Positions 9,701-18,924 of a stretch of 64,000 nt of DNA are shown piece after piece. The notes beneath the pieces were generated by a model. It saw nothing but the letters and a program-made list of their open reading frames with translations, was not told the DNA's origin and did not search any database. The DNA comes from Ohtaekwangia sp966211525 (GTDB taxonomy: Bacteria > Bacteroidota > Bacteroidia > Cytophagales > Cyclobacteriaceae): the NCBI GenBank assembly GCA_966211525.1, contig CBIHOZ010000008.1, forward strand, positions 17,990 through 81,989, written 5' to 3'. The first letter of the stretch is position 1; each line of letters begins with the position of its first letter. The translations under genes and the position numbers were made by a program.

Positions 9701-10021
9701 AACTTCCTGTGAGACATAACCGATGAATGAAAATATCAACACAGCATTACCATTGGACACAACGAGTGAAAATTTACCGTCCGAGTCTGTTACCGTTCCG
9801 TTGCTGGTTCCTTTTTCAATAACGTTAACGCCCGGCATAGACTGTCCATTCTCATCGAGCACTGAACCGGTTACTGTTATTTCCGGCAGCGTTGCATGGC
9901 CCGGAGGTTCGGTGAAGCGTTTCTCTCTTTCTGCGGGAATCGTTTTGAGGCTTGCCTGTTGTGCCAGCAACAAAGACCCCGACCACAGGAAGAGCAGTAA
10001 AAACATGTAGATTTTACGCAT
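6800..10021 (-). CDS. SusC/RagA-family TonB-linked outer-membrane transporter
   Basis: A 1073-residue TonB-dependent oligosaccharide importer. Signal peptide at 1-20 (LLLAQ). A carboxypeptidase-regulatory-like domain occupies about 45-130 (GSVLDENGQSMPGVNV). The VVVGYG segment precedes the plug, and the plug includes YGIRAANGVIIVTTKKG. A 22-strand barrel follows and ends in NFGVNLTF with a terminal Phe. There is no STN signalling domain, so this locus is not sigma/anti-sigma controlled, unlike the SusC at 54525-58073. It heads the SusC-SusD-DUF3823-GH operon. Confidence 0.97.
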   Translation of the reverse strand: MRKIYMFLLLFLWSGSLLLAQQASLKTIPAEREKRFTEPPGHATLPEITVTGSVLDENGQSMPGVNVIEKGTSNGTVTDSDGKFSLVVSNGNAVLIFSFIGYVSQEVAVNNQNFVTVSMASDVATLSEVVVVGYGEQKRESLTGAISNISSKDIQTNTHSSLAQKVQGKIAGLQIRQNSGQPGEFNTMINVRGFGTPLFVIDGIARDGGSEFQRLNPEDIESISVLKDASAAIYGIRAANGVIIVTTKKGQSGKTVFNYNGVVGWQTPTDVPEMATAAQWAVMRNNAEINKNHASGTPFYSQDELQKYIDLAPGYEGTDWYDVTMKNSAMQYQHNLSASGGTDKVKYYIGFGYLNEEGLLRSNDMGYKKYTLRSNITADLANNLRGELFIAGRYDKNEQPGENFFNIFKGTRVTLPTESPYANNNTLYPAIVSSGQNPLALSDRDLTGYNENVDRQIQSSFALTYTVPFVKGLSLRGLASYDANSYLNKNLSKSYKLYTYTSATETYDATIQRNGTANISNRFVDYNRITLQGQVNYNTTILDKHALGAVFVFERQEQSSRNSYLRRLYSFYTTDQIDFAGIADQNTSGIEEQRANLSYIGRLNYAYADKYLLEFAFRQDGSYRYNPDNRWDFFPVVSAGWRISEESFMKNTLPFVSELKLRGSYGIVGADAGAPFQYVQGFSVSGGAGYEFVNGTYTTGASSPSIVNPNLTWTRSKVSDIGINIGLWDNRFTFEFDVYQRDTEGIPALRNLTLPNTFGGALPEENLNSQRVRGLDFTIGYRGAMNDFRYGITANFNYGRTMNLYVERGPFTSSYDRWRNGQANRWNDIVWSQTYEGQFQNQDEINNAPIQNGDFGNSRELPGDFRYKDINGDGIIDDGDLLPLYTGTSAINRNDNSGDPKSNPRMQYGMTLTGGWKNFDVNILFQGSAGYTVRFYEVYAEVFAFRGNTPAYFADAWHKADPYDADSEWVPGKWPATRFNNDVGAMYAESSVWRKNASYVRLKSVELGYTVNPALIQKIGLNRLRIYANAYNLFTIADDFVKPFDPEKLEGIYSAGFTYPLTRSYNFGVNLTF

Positions 10022-10453
10022 GGGTTAGTTGTTTTGGGTTAAACTTTGATTTTAAAAAGTATCGTTTGTGAGTGCCGATACAATCGTTTACGATGACACC
10101 AAACTAGGTTCTGCCTATTAATAATCTCTTAAAAACCTATTAATGCGCTGTGGATTCGGAGTTTTTTCGCGTGAACGCTTAAAAAAATTAAGAAATGCCG
10201 CCCGTAGGAGTTGTGATGAACGATGGGCAAACATGCTGGTGGAGTTCTTACGGGATGGTATAGTATACATCTGAAAAGGCGAAAGGTGCCGCACAAATTT
10301 TGTACGAACACCTTTCTGAGTCACCAAACCAAATTAACCAATATCTGAAACCAGCCTGAAGTATATGCGCTTTCGCGGGATTGCTGATGCAGCACAACGG
10401 TATGGCTGAGGGTTGCGAAACTTTAAACGAACCGCAACTCGGCTCACATTGCC
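10022..10453. other. Intergenic region between GH92 and SusC genes
   Basis: This 432-bp stretch has no credible gene. It holds a terminator-like hairpin (10281-10316) downstream of GH92 and presumably the susC promoter. Near the susC start there are nested repeats. GTATCG (10059-10064) is inverted as CGATAC (10076-10081). The word ATCGTTT occurs at 10061 and again at 10083, 22 bp apart, the second copy within the palindrome-like ATCGTTTACGAT (10083-10094). These are candidate regulator sites. No exact TAnnTTTG box was found. Confidence 0.5.
10281..10316 (-). terminator. Hairpin downstream of GH92
   Basis: Arms GAAAGGTG and CACCTTTC are perfect 8-mers with an inner partial palindrome (ACAAA/TTTGT). 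On the minus strand the stem is followed by GCCTTTTC. It lies about 140 bp past the GH92 stop. This suggests GH92 is transcribed separately from the susC operon. Confidence 0.5.
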
Positions 10454-12712
10454 TTACTTCACCACGGGTTTATCCGTCATTGAAAATTCCAGTACACCTC
10501 CCTGCATAATGGCGCTATAGGGTATGAATGGTTCGCGCAGAAGTGTACCATTTAGCGTAACGCGTTGTACATATTTATTCTTTGCTGAGTTGTTGACTGC
10601 TTTAATACGAAAATCCTTCCCATTTTCAAGATGTAGTGTTGCTTCATCGAACAGCGGTCTTCCGAGGGTAAACGTGGGCTCTCCGGGACTCACCTGGTAT
10701 AACCCAAGACTACTCAATATATACCATGCGGACATCTGACCGCAATCTTCATTGCCGGATAATCCATTGGCATCATTAAAATATAGCGTTGTGAGAATGG
10801 AATCTGCCAGCGCCTGTGTTTTCCACGGCTGTCCCACATAATTATAGAGGTATATAATATGATGACTGGGTTCGTTGCCATGCGCATATTGTCCTATCAA
10901 CCCGGATATATCAGCTGATGAATTTTGTCCCTCCACCTGCGAACTCGTTACGAATAAACTGTCCAGTTTTTTAACAAATGCATCTTTGCCTCCGTGCAAT
11001 GCCATGAGTCCGGCAACATCATGCGGCACGAACCACGACCATTGCCACGCGTTCCCTTCTACATATTCATCTTTACGGTGATTGGAGTAACGCGGGTTAA
11101 AGGGCACCTTCCAGCTTCCATTCGTATTAACACCGCGCATAAAACCTGTTTTGGTATCAAAGTATCGCGCATAGCGTTTCGCCCTGCCGGAAAATATAGT
11201 GTAGTCCTGCGTTTTGTTCAGTGCCTTTGCCAACGTGGCGATACACCAATCGTTATAGGCATACTCGAGTGCTTTGGACACCGATTCGTTTTCTTTATCA
11301 GCCGGTATAAATCCAAGTGTCTCATTATAATATTTAGCGCGCGGCATAATACCATCGCGTACTTCACCATCGGCAAATGTCAAGGTTGAATCATACTGTG
11401 CAGCGTGTACCATAGCCGCGTATGCTTTCTCCACATCAAAATTGCGATAGCCTTTGTTGTATGCATCGGCAATGACCGGCACGGCATGATAGCCGATCAT
11501 CGTGCCCGTTTCGTTCGAGGCAAGTTCCCACATCGGCAAAGCACCACTCTCGCTATATTTAGTAAGCATGGCACGTATCCACGTCTCGTTCATTTGCGGA
11601 TTGATAATGGTCATCAGCGGGTGAAACGCCCGAAATGTATCCCACAACGAAAATATAGTATAGTTTGCAGAACCACTTGCCGCTGTATGAATCTGTTTGT
11701 CCATGCCCCGATAGCGTCCATCCACATCTGTATATAAAGACGGACTGATTGCCGTATGGTATAGCGCAGAGTAAAATATCTTCTGCTGATCGCGGGTCCC
11801 TCCTTTTATATCGATCCGGTTTAACCACTTGCTCCAGGCCGATGCTGCAGCATCCTTTACCTTCTCAAAATTCCAATCCGGAATCTCCTTCAACACATTA
11901 TTCTTTGCACCGTTATAGTCCACCGCTGATATGCCGACTTTTACATAAACCTCCCGATTGGGTATATTTTTAAATTTTAATAATGCCTTCGCTCCGGTCT
12001 TGTTGATTTTTTTATGATCGGAAGGTACAAGTTGCTCACCACTGGCCAGTTGTGCTGTAAAGGGTTGAGAAAATATAGCATGAAAGTATACATGCTGCTC
12101 ACGTGCCCAGCCTTTGGTTAATTTATAGCCACGGATCTCGCGATCGTTCACAATCTCTATTTCATTTACAACATTGAAATGACCTTGCAGCGTATGACCA
12201 ACATCAACGATTACTCCGGCATCTTTACCTGTATCGAATGTATACTTATGAAAACCAGCGTGCTGTGTGGCGGTCAATTCAACTTTAACTTTGTAATCTG
12301 TTAGTGACACGGTATAATAACCGGGTGTAGCATGTTCACTTCCGACCTGCTTTGGTGATGCATAGCCGAGCTCGGGATTTTCTGCAGTGCCTTGCGTGAG
12401 CAACGGCTTTCCTGTAATGGGCATCAACAATATATCTCCATAATCGCCAATGCCGGTGCCGCTGAGATGTGTGTGCGAGAAACCAAGAATGGCCTGATCG
12501 GAAGCGTGATACCCGGAGCACGCATCCCAACCATGAAGACGCGTATCCGGACTTACCTGAACCATACCATACGGAACAGTTGCTCCGGGAAAAGTATGAC
12601 CATGTCCACCGGTACCAATAAAAGGATTGACGAGTTCGAGTTTGTTTCCTTGTGCCTTGCAAAAAACATGTCCTGTCAACAGCAGGACCAACATTACAAC
12701 TGACTTGCGCAT
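10454..12712 (-). CDS. GH92-family alpha-mannosidase
   Basis: A 752-residue secreted exo-alpha-mannosidase (GH92, calcium-dependent and inverting in characterised members). Signal peptide at 1-21 (HVFCKAQ). The N-terminal beta-sandwich domain starts with the family hallmark NPFIGTGGHGHTFPGA, then PYGMVQVSPD. The (alpha/alpha)6 catalytic domain carries SLWDTFRAFHP and, near residue 652, GNEDCGQMSAWY, the signature around the catalytic acidic residues. Length is typical. It is the upstream-most minus-strand gene of the locus and is divergent from the membrane regulator at 12879. Together with the GH71/99-like gene it points to alpha-mannose-containing glycans. Confidence 0.96.
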   Translation of the reverse strand: MRKSVVMLVLLLTGHVFCKAQGNKLELVNPFIGTGGHGHTFPGATVPYGMVQVSPDTRLHGWDACSGYHASDQAILGFSHTHLSGTGIGDYGDILLMPITGKPLLTQGTAENPELGYASPKQVGSEHATPGYYTVSLTDYKVKVELTATQHAGFHKYTFDTGKDAGVIVDVGHTLQGHFNVVNEIEIVNDREIRGYKLTKGWAREQHVYFHAIFSQPFTAQLASGEQLVPSDHKKINKTGAKALLKFKNIPNREVYVKVGISAVDYNGAKNNVLKEIPDWNFEKVKDAAASAWSKWLNRIDIKGGTRDQQKIFYSALYHTAISPSLYTDVDGRYRGMDKQIHTAASGSANYTIFSLWDTFRAFHPLMTIINPQMNETWIRAMLTKYSESGALPMWELASNETGTMIGYHAVPVIADAYNKGYRNFDVEKAYAAMVHAAQYDSTLTFADGEVRDGIMPRAKYYNETLGFIPADKENESVSKALEYAYNDWCIATLAKALNKTQDYTIFSGRAKRYARYFDTKTGFMRGVNTNGSWKVPFNPRYSNHRKDEYVEGNAWQWSWFVPHDVAGLMALHGGKDAFVKKLDSLFVTSSQVEGQNSSADISGLIGQYAHGNEPSHHIIYLYNYVGQPWKTQALADSILTTLYFNDANGLSGNEDCGQMSAWYILSSLGLYQVSPGEPTFTLGRPLFDEATLHLENGKDFRIKAVNNSAKNKYVQRVTLNGTLLREPFIPYSAIMQGGVLEFSMTDKPVVK

Positions 12713-12878
12713 GCGTGATGTGTTTTATTTGTGTGCGCAAACCTAGAGGCGAGGTATTAAAATTGAATTAATATCTGCTTAAAGAGTAATTTCAAACGTT
12801 TTATTAATTCCAATTTTCAATTTTTTAAATAATTTGGATAAAAAATAAGAGGCACGGAGCGTTGCGATTTTCAGATAT
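12713..12878. promoter_or_regulatory. Divergent promoter region, GH92 versus membrane regulator
   Basis: This 166-bp AT-rich gap lies between divergent starts. It holds an AAACGTTT palindrome near 12797 and an AATTGAATTAAT segment, but no exact consensus box. It is the natural place for the regulator encoded at 12879 to act. Confidence 0.4.
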
Positions 12879-15473
12879 ATGCGAAGGGTTCTGTATTCGA
12901 TAGTCATTGTTCTCATAACGACATTAACGGTTTGCGCACAATCGCAGGCTAATCATCAGAACTACGGGCTCGCGTTTGCATCGCACGAAGTCAGTAAAGA
13001 TCATCGTACAGGCCTTGATCTCAATCCGGAAACTCCTTATTCCTTTCATAAAGACTTCACGGTTTCGTTCGACCTCTCGTTGCAACGACTCACCAACGCG
13101 TATGGCTATATATTGCGGGTAATCGCCAACGACTCGCTCAATATTGATTTAATGTCAACGCCAGAGCATGAAGACTTTCGTGACCTTACGCTCGTCATCA
13201 ACAACATGCCTACTGACTTGCAATTCGATTTCACCGAGCTTGCCTTGAAGCCTTTTCAAAACACAACCATCAGTCTCACGTTCTCTTTCAAGCGAAATGA
13301 GATTACACTTTCGTGGAATGGCAAAACGAAACGGCATTCGTTTATAATGACGGATCTGGATCAGTTCAGATTCTACTTTGGTGTGAATGATTTCGGAAAA
13401 TTCAGCACAACCGATGCGCCTCCTGTGGTGATCCGAAATATAGTGTTGACAGAAAATAATACACCTATTCGGAAATGGCTGTTGAAAAATCATAATCGCA
13501 CCATCGTATATGATAGTATAGAGAATGAAGTAGCTGCGGTAAAAAATCCGATATGGCTGATCGACCGGCACACCCGGTGGACGCATCGTAAAAGTTTTAC
13601 TACCGGTCGATTTCCATCGGCAGCTTTTCACAGCGATTCAGCTATACTATATATGACGGATGAACGCACCTTATATCGCTATGATCTGAGTCGCGAAAAA
13701 TTCGTGCAGCAAAACGTGAAGGGAACTCCCGTACACAGCGATGCCAACCAGCTTTTGTTTGTACCGGAGAAAGGCATGTTGCTTAACTATGATGTTCTTA
13801 CCAATAAGATGTTGTCTTTCGATTTCGCTAACATGACCTGGCCGAATAACGACACAACCTATTACGAACCAAACTACTGGCACAATAACAAATTTTATAA
13901 CGCAACAGAAGATGCACTATATACCTTCGGAGGATATGGACACTTCACTTATCAGAATACATTTTACAAATACGATGAGACACAACAAAAGTGGACTGCC
14001 GTTGAAACGAACGGTGCTGTGCCTCCGCGCTACCTGGCAGCATCAGGACTTCGTGCAGCCACGCATCAGGTATTAATCTTCGGAGGTTATGGAAGCATGA
14101 GTGGCAAACAGGAATTGTCACCGCAGAGTTTTTATGATCTGTATACCTTCGATCTGAAAACACATCGCGTAGAAAAAGTGCGTCAGTATGCAGCCCCTCA
14201 GAAATCAGAAGATATAGCCTTCTCGAATTCACTGGTGATCAACGAAGATGAACATTGCTTCTATGTACTGAGCTTTCCTAAAAACAAATACGAAGGACAA
14301 GTAAAGCTGCGACAGTATTCGCTTGACAGCGATGATTCAAAAATTCTGGCGGACTCGATTCCTTTTCACTTTCATGATGAAGATTCTTTCTGTGATCTGT
14401 TTTATGCTGCTGCTACGCAGGAACTGGTCGCTATAACGGCACACAAAGAAGGGAAACAATACCAGGTAGATATACATACCATCAGTTACCCACCGCTGCG
14501 CGCCGAAGATGTTCTTCAGCCGGAACATAAGGAAAGTCGTGCCATCGCAAATATCTCTACGATACTAATTATACTCGGTATAGCCGGTGCCATTACGCTC
14601 TATTACTACGCCAAGCGAAAAAGAGCCATCGCTATAAAACAGGAAACAATACCTGTACCCAGCGATGCAGCGGTAACAGAAACAAGACATGAAAGTGATG
14701 CCACTGTTACTCCTATACCTGCAACTATACCGGAGGAGCACAAACTAACTTCCGCGATAGTATTATTCGGAGGATTCCAGGTGTTCGATAAAGCGGGCAA
14801 CGACATCTCCGCTAAATTTACCATGACATTAAAAGAGTTGTTTGCATTGATCTTGCTGCATTCTGTGAAATATGAAAATGGTATATCTGCCGCGGTGATC
14901 CAGGAATATATGTGGCCGGATAAAGACGAAGTAAGCGCACGAAACAACCGGAACGTGAACATGAAAAAATTGCGTACGCTGCTGGACGAGATTGGTGGTA
15001 TTACGGTTGAGAACAACAACGCTTACCTGAAGCTCACGATGGATGACTCGGTATACTGCGACTACCAGGTTGTGTATAAATTATTGAATCATGACCATCA
15101 CACTGCCGAAGAAAAGGAACACACAATCAATACGATCATCCGGAATGTAAAACGCGGAAGCCTGCTTCCGAACATTCAAACCACATGGCTTGACAATTTT
15201 AAATCGGATATATCGAACCAGATCATTGATACCCTGATCGAGCATGCACAAAAGCTCGATAGTCGTAAAGATGACAAACTGCTGCTGGAGATTGCTGATG
15301 CGGTCTTTATCTATGACACCATTAACCAGGAAGCACTGGTGATCAAATGTTCTGTACTGAACAAGAAAGGAAAATACTCACTGGCTAAAACGTGGTACGA
15401 CCATTTCGCGAAAGAGTATAAAAACCTGTATGCTGAAAATTACCCGCGTACGTTCGATGAAGTTATCTCGTAA
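12879..15473 (+). CDS. Membrane-spanning SARP-like regulator with Kelch-type sensor
   Basis: An 864-residue one-component regulator. Signal peptide or first membrane anchor at 1-21. A concanavalin/LamG-like sandwich lies at about 40-190, and Kelch-type propeller blades at about 225-520 (repeated FGGYG and PPRYLAASG). One transmembrane helix is at about 555-578, followed by the basic YAKRKR stop-transfer. The cytoplasmic part has an OmpR/SARP-type winged helix at about 626-728 (LKELFALILLHS, YMWPDKDEVSARNNRNVNMK) and a TPR-like BTAD domain at about 741-864. The periplasmic half probably senses glycan or a surface protein, and the cytoplasmic half binds DNA. It is divergent from GH92, so PUL control is likely. 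The domain reading is firm; the ligand is unknown. Confidence 0.85.
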   Translation: MRRVLYSIVIVLITTLTVCAQSQANHQNYGLAFASHEVSKDHRTGLDLNPETPYSFHKDFTVSFDLSLQRLTNAYGYILRVIANDSLNIDLMSTPEHEDFRDLTLVINNMPTDLQFDFTELALKPFQNTTISLTFSFKRNEITLSWNGKTKRHSFIMTDLDQFRFYFGVNDFGKFSTTDAPPVVIRNIVLTENNTPIRKWLLKNHNRTIVYDSIENEVAAVKNPIWLIDRHTRWTHRKSFTTGRFPSAAFHSDSAILYMTDERTLYRYDLSREKFVQQNVKGTPVHSDANQLLFVPEKGMLLNYDVLTNKMLSFDFANMTWPNNDTTYYEPNYWHNNKFYNATEDALYTFGGYGHFTYQNTFYKYDETQQKWTAVETNGAVPPRYLAASGLRAATHQVLIFGGYGSMSGKQELSPQSFYDLYTFDLKTHRVEKVRQYAAPQKSEDIAFSNSLVINEDEHCFYVLSFPKNKYEGQVKLRQYSLDSDDSKILADSIPFHFHDEDSFCDLFYAAATQELVAITAHKEGKQYQVDIHTISYPPLRAEDVLQPEHKESRAIANISTILIILGIAGAITLYYYAKRKRAIAIKQETIPVPSDAAVTETRHESDATVTPIPATIPEEHKLTSAIVLFGGFQVFDKAGNDISAKFTMTLKELFALILLHSVKYENGISAAVIQEYMWPDKDEVSARNNRNVNMKKLRTLLDEIGGITVENNNAYLKLTMDDSVYCDYQVVYKLLNHDHHTAEEKEHTINTIIRNVKRGSLLPNIQTTWLDNFKSDISNQIIDTLIEHAQKLDSRKDDKLLLEIADAVFIYDTINQEALVIKCSVLNKKGKYSLAKTWYDHFAKEYKNLYAENYPRTFDEVIS

Positions 15474-15512
15474 GACAACTTCATCCGGGTATATACATAT
15501 GTATTCGCTGAT

Positions 15513-17279
15513 CTATACTTTCAAAGCAACACGTTGCTCTACCGACTCGCCGATCTGCTGACGCCACATGGCGTAGTATAATCCTTTTTCAAGGAGCAGG
15601 TCTTCATGCTTACCGGATTCAACTACGTTGCCTTTCTCGAGTACGTAAATCTTATCCGCATGCATAATGGTAGACAAGCGGTGCGCAATGAGAATTGTGA
15701 TATGATTTTTAACGACCGATATATCGCGAATAGTCTCCGTAATTTCTTCTTCAGTAATAGAGTCCAATGAAGATGTAGCTTCATCAAACACCAGTATATC
15801 CGGCTGACGGAGTAACGCACGTGCAATGGAAAGCCGCTGCTTCTCCCCTCCTGAAACTTTCACACCACCTTCACCAATCACCGTGTCCAAACCTTTATCA
15901 GCACGATCGAGTAACGATTGACATGCCGCCTTTTGCAATACCTGCATACATTCTTCATCAGTAGCATCAGGTCTTACGAATAATAAATTCTCGCGAATGG
16001 TTCCTGAAAATAATTGGGTGTCCTGAGTTACAAAGCCTATCTTTTCACGTAACTCATCCATGTTAATAGACTTGCTGGATATACCGTTATACAATACCTC
16101 ACCTTCCTTCGGTTGATAAAGTCCCACGAGTAGTTTTACCAACGTAGTTTTACCCGAGCCGGAAGGTCCTACGAAAGCAATAGTCTTACCGTTGCTTGCT
16201 TCAAATGATATATCATTCAGCGCATTCCTCGAAGCTGTCTGGTGACGGAAGCTCACGCCTGAAAAGCTCAGGCTGTTGATTCTGCCCATCAGCACCGGAT
16301 TTTCGGGCCGTGCTTCTTTCGGTAAATTAAGGATACGATTAAAGTTGATGAGCGATACTTCTGCTTCCCGGAACGCGATGATCACATTGCCAAGTTCCTG
16401 CAGAGGCGTAAATAAAAAGAACGAGTAGAACAGGAACGTAAAATATTTACCGGCCGATATTTCGTTGTCAAAGATCAGCACGAGCAGGATAACCACCATG
16501 ACACTGCGAATAAAGTTAACTGTAGTACCCTGCAGAAAACTCATACCCCGCACATACTTTACTTTCTTCAATTCGAGCCCGAGAATTTTATACGTAGTGT
16601 TATTAAGCCGATCGATCTCCTGTTTGGCAAGTCCTAAACTTTTCACCAACTCTATATTTCGTAACGACTCCGTTGTTGAACCTGCGAGTGACGTTGTCTC
16701 CTTTACTATATTTTTCTGAACCGCCTTGATCTTGCGACTCAACAACCAGCTGGTACCGGCAATGATAGGCACCGATGCAAAATATACCAGCGTAACTTTA
16801 TAGCTCACGGTTAGGGAGTATACCACAACAAAGATCATCGCCACGAGGCTTGAAAATAAAATGCTGATAAAGGACGTGATAAACTTTTCAGAATCTGTAC
16901 GCACCTTCTGCAATATACCGAGTGTCTCACCGCTTCGCTGATCTTCAAACGTCTGATACGGTAACTCCAGTGAATGGCGGATACCATCCGCATACATTTT
17001 AGCACCAAGCTTCTGCACCACGATGCTCGTAAAGTAATCCTGCAGGTTCTTGGCGATACGTGATACCATCGCAGCTCCGACTGCTAATCCCACCAGGTAC
17101 AAAATACCTTTTATGAATTCATCGCGTGTCTGAGCATCACGTCTCTCAATAAAGTTATCTACAATTTTCCCGGTGATATGCGGGTCAAGGAGTGAAAAAA
17201 CCTGACTGGTCGCAGCTAGCAACAACGCAAGGGCAATGAGCCCTTTATAGTTTCTAAGGTATGTAAAGAGTATTTTCAT
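15513..17279 (-). CDS. ABC exporter, fused permease and ATPase (MsbA/BmrA type)
   Basis: A 588-residue half-transporter that works as a homodimer in the inner membrane. Six transmembrane helices occupy about 15-310. The nucleotide-binding domain is complete: Walker A GPSGSGKTT near 370, Q-loop FVTQDTQLF, signature VSGGEKQR, Walker B ILVFDEATSSLD and H-loop IAHRLS. The substrate may be lipid, drug or peptide and cannot be told. It converges with the regulator gene at 15473 with only 39 bp between. The gene upstream on the same strand ends 229 bp away, so it is probably monocistronic. Confidence 0.95.
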   Translation of the reverse strand: MKILFTYLRNYKGLIALALLLAATSQVFSLLDPHITGKIVDNFIERRDAQTRDEFIKGILYLVGLAVGAAMVSRIAKNLQDYFTSIVVQKLGAKMYADGIRHSLELPYQTFEDQRSGETLGILQKVRTDSEKFITSFISILFSSLVAMIFVVVYSLTVSYKVTLVYFASVPIIAGTSWLLSRKIKAVQKNIVKETTSLAGSTTESLRNIELVKSLGLAKQEIDRLNNTTYKILGLELKKVKYVRGMSFLQGTTVNFIRSVMVVILLVLIFDNEISAGKYFTFLFYSFFLFTPLQELGNVIIAFREAEVSLINFNRILNLPKEARPENPVLMGRINSLSFSGVSFRHQTASRNALNDISFEASNGKTIAFVGPSGSGKTTLVKLLVGLYQPKEGEVLYNGISSKSINMDELREKIGFVTQDTQLFSGTIRENLLFVRPDATDEECMQVLQKAACQSLLDRADKGLDTVIGEGGVKVSGGEKQRLSIARALLRQPDILVFDEATSSLDSITEEEITETIRDISVVKNHITILIAHRLSTIMHADKIYVLEKGNVVESGKHEDLLLEKGLYYAMWRQQIGESVEQRVALKV

Positions 17280-17508
17280 TCGAATCGGTGGTCAATAAAT
17301 GGCAATATCTGCATGTGAACAAAGAAATGCAGCAGTAGGTTCTGTTTTTTAGGCCGGAAACTGATTTTTTTATCACCATCGCCACACTACTACCGATGAA
17401 TCACGCATGCAGATCGCACACGGATTGCCATTATTATAGTATAGCCCAACCGTTACAGATTGGACCAACGTTGTAAGTAGCTGATACTATTTCAGATATA
17501 CTGGTTCA

Positions 17509-18255
17509 CTATCGTCCGCCGGAAACATCGAGTAACGTTCCGGTAATATAGGAGGCTTCATCGGACAGCAACCACAAAATTGCCTTTGCCACTTCTTCCG
17601 GCTGTCCTCCACGCCTCATGGGTGTAAACGCTTTCACACGTTCAATGCGGTTGGGCTCGCCTGCCTTGGCATGTATATCAGTATAGATTATACCCGGACG
17701 CACGGCATTCACACGAATATTTTCTTCAGCAACTTCTTTGGCAAGACCGAGTGTCATTGTATCAACAGCCCCTTTGGTGGCAGCATAATCTATATATTCA
17801 AACGGTGCCCCATACTTGGATGCCATCGAAGATACATTCACGATGCTGCCTCCTGCACCACCGTTCTTCACCGACATTCTGTTAACCGCTTCGCGTGCAC
17901 AGAGAAAACTGCCGATTACATTCGTGGCGAAAACTTTGTGCAATCGCTCTGCCGACATCTGCGATAACTTTTGTTGCGGCTCAATGATACCGGCATTGTT
18001 TACAAGCGCTTTAATCGTTCCTACTTCACGATCGATTGTCTCAAACATCGTTTTCACCTGTGTCTCATCCGAAACATCTGCCTGAAATATATAGGCCTCT
18101 CCTCCGTCTTTTTCAATGGAGGCAGCCACAGTCTTTGCAGCATCATGACTGCGAAGATAGTTTATACATACGCGATAGCCGGCACGGGAAGCAAGCTGCG
18201 CGGTGACAGCACCTATACCGGTACTCCCACCGGTTATCAAAAGTATTTTCTTCAT
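17509..18255 (-). CDS. SDR-family oxidoreductase
   Basis: A 248-residue classical SDR with cofactor motif TGGSTGIG, NNAG, and catalytic YAATK within IDYAATKGAVD. The C-terminal TGTLLDVSGGR is typical of the glucose-dehydrogenase/FabG-like subgroup. Residues around RVCINYLRS suggest NADP preference, but this is only a tendency. It lies 36 bp downstream of the DinB gene on the same strand and may form an operon with it. Substrate unknown. Confidence 0.93.
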   Translation of the reverse strand: MKKILLITGGSTGIGAVTAQLASRAGYRVCINYLRSHDAAKTVAASIEKDGGEAYIFQADVSDETQVKTMFETIDREVGTIKALVNNAGIIEPQQKLSQMSAERLHKVFATNVIGSFLCAREAVNRMSVKNGGAGGSIVNVSSMASKYGAPFEYIDYAATKGAVDTMTLGLAKEVAEENIRVNAVRPGIIYTDIHAKAGEPNRIERVKAFTPMRRGGQPEEVAKAILWLLSDEASYITGTLLDVSGGR

Positions 18256-18291
18256 ATAGTGGAAACTATAAAGATTGAAATTAAAACGGAA

Positions 18292-18819
18292 TCACGATTT
18301 GAGAACGCTTAGAAATTTTATCCACGGACCGACATCCTCGCGGTAGTGCTTCGCCATCACCCGGATGATTTGCGTTGTATGGGTTAGATCGTGAACTGTC
18401 CACGTTGAGAGAAGTTGTGCGAGTGTAACTTCGCCAAACTCCGGATGTATACCCGTCCTGTTCATATCTGCTTCTTCAAGTTTTTTCGATTTCAACCGCG
18501 CTATATTTTGTGAACGCAGCTCTTTAAATTCATGTAGCAGTTGTTCGAGTGATTTACCGGCATTCTCATCGATCTGTACCGTGCGATTAACAGGAGCAAA
18601 TCGTTTATCATTACCATCGGAAACAATAATCTCCACACGAACAAGCCAATCTGTTTTCTCCAGGTGTACCAGATGCCCGACAACATCAACTGGTGTCCAT
18701 GTATCGGGACCTTCATTTATCGTTGTCCAATCTTCGCTGAGCTTTAGCAGCAACGCCTCCAGTACATACGGTGTACGCGAAAGGATCTCGAGTGATTTGG
18801 CAAGTGTAAAATTTTTCAT
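18292..18819 (-). CDS. DinB-family four-helix protein
   Basis: A 175-residue member of the DinB/YfiT-like putative metalloenzyme family. The start at 18819 is chosen because upstream codons would overlap the divergent AraC gene and show no family similarity. The family pattern is visible in TWTPVDVVGHLVHLEKTDW, with a metal-ligand-type His, and near the end in TWTVHDLTHTTQIIRVMAKH, with further His residues. Many members act as thiol transferases or detoxifying hydrolases, but no activity can be assigned here. It is probably co-transcribed with the SDR at 17509. Its promoter lies in the 105 bp shared with the AraC gene. Confidence 0.85.
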   Translation of the reverse strand: MKNFTLAKSLEILSRTPYVLEALLLKLSEDWTTINEGPDTWTPVDVVGHLVHLEKTDWLVRVEIIVSDGNDKRFAPVNRTVQIDENAGKSLEQLLHEFKELRSQNIARLKSKKLEEADMNRTGIHPEFGEVTLAQLLSTWTVHDLTHTTQIIRVMAKHYREDVGPWIKFLSVLKS

Positions 18820-18924
18820 ACGTTGTTTACATCTATAGAAGCTCGAATATTGAATTTTTATTTCTAATATTAGTTGTAAAAAACGGCCAATATTTAACGA
18901 ACTCCATTCCTTTTTTGCACTGAC

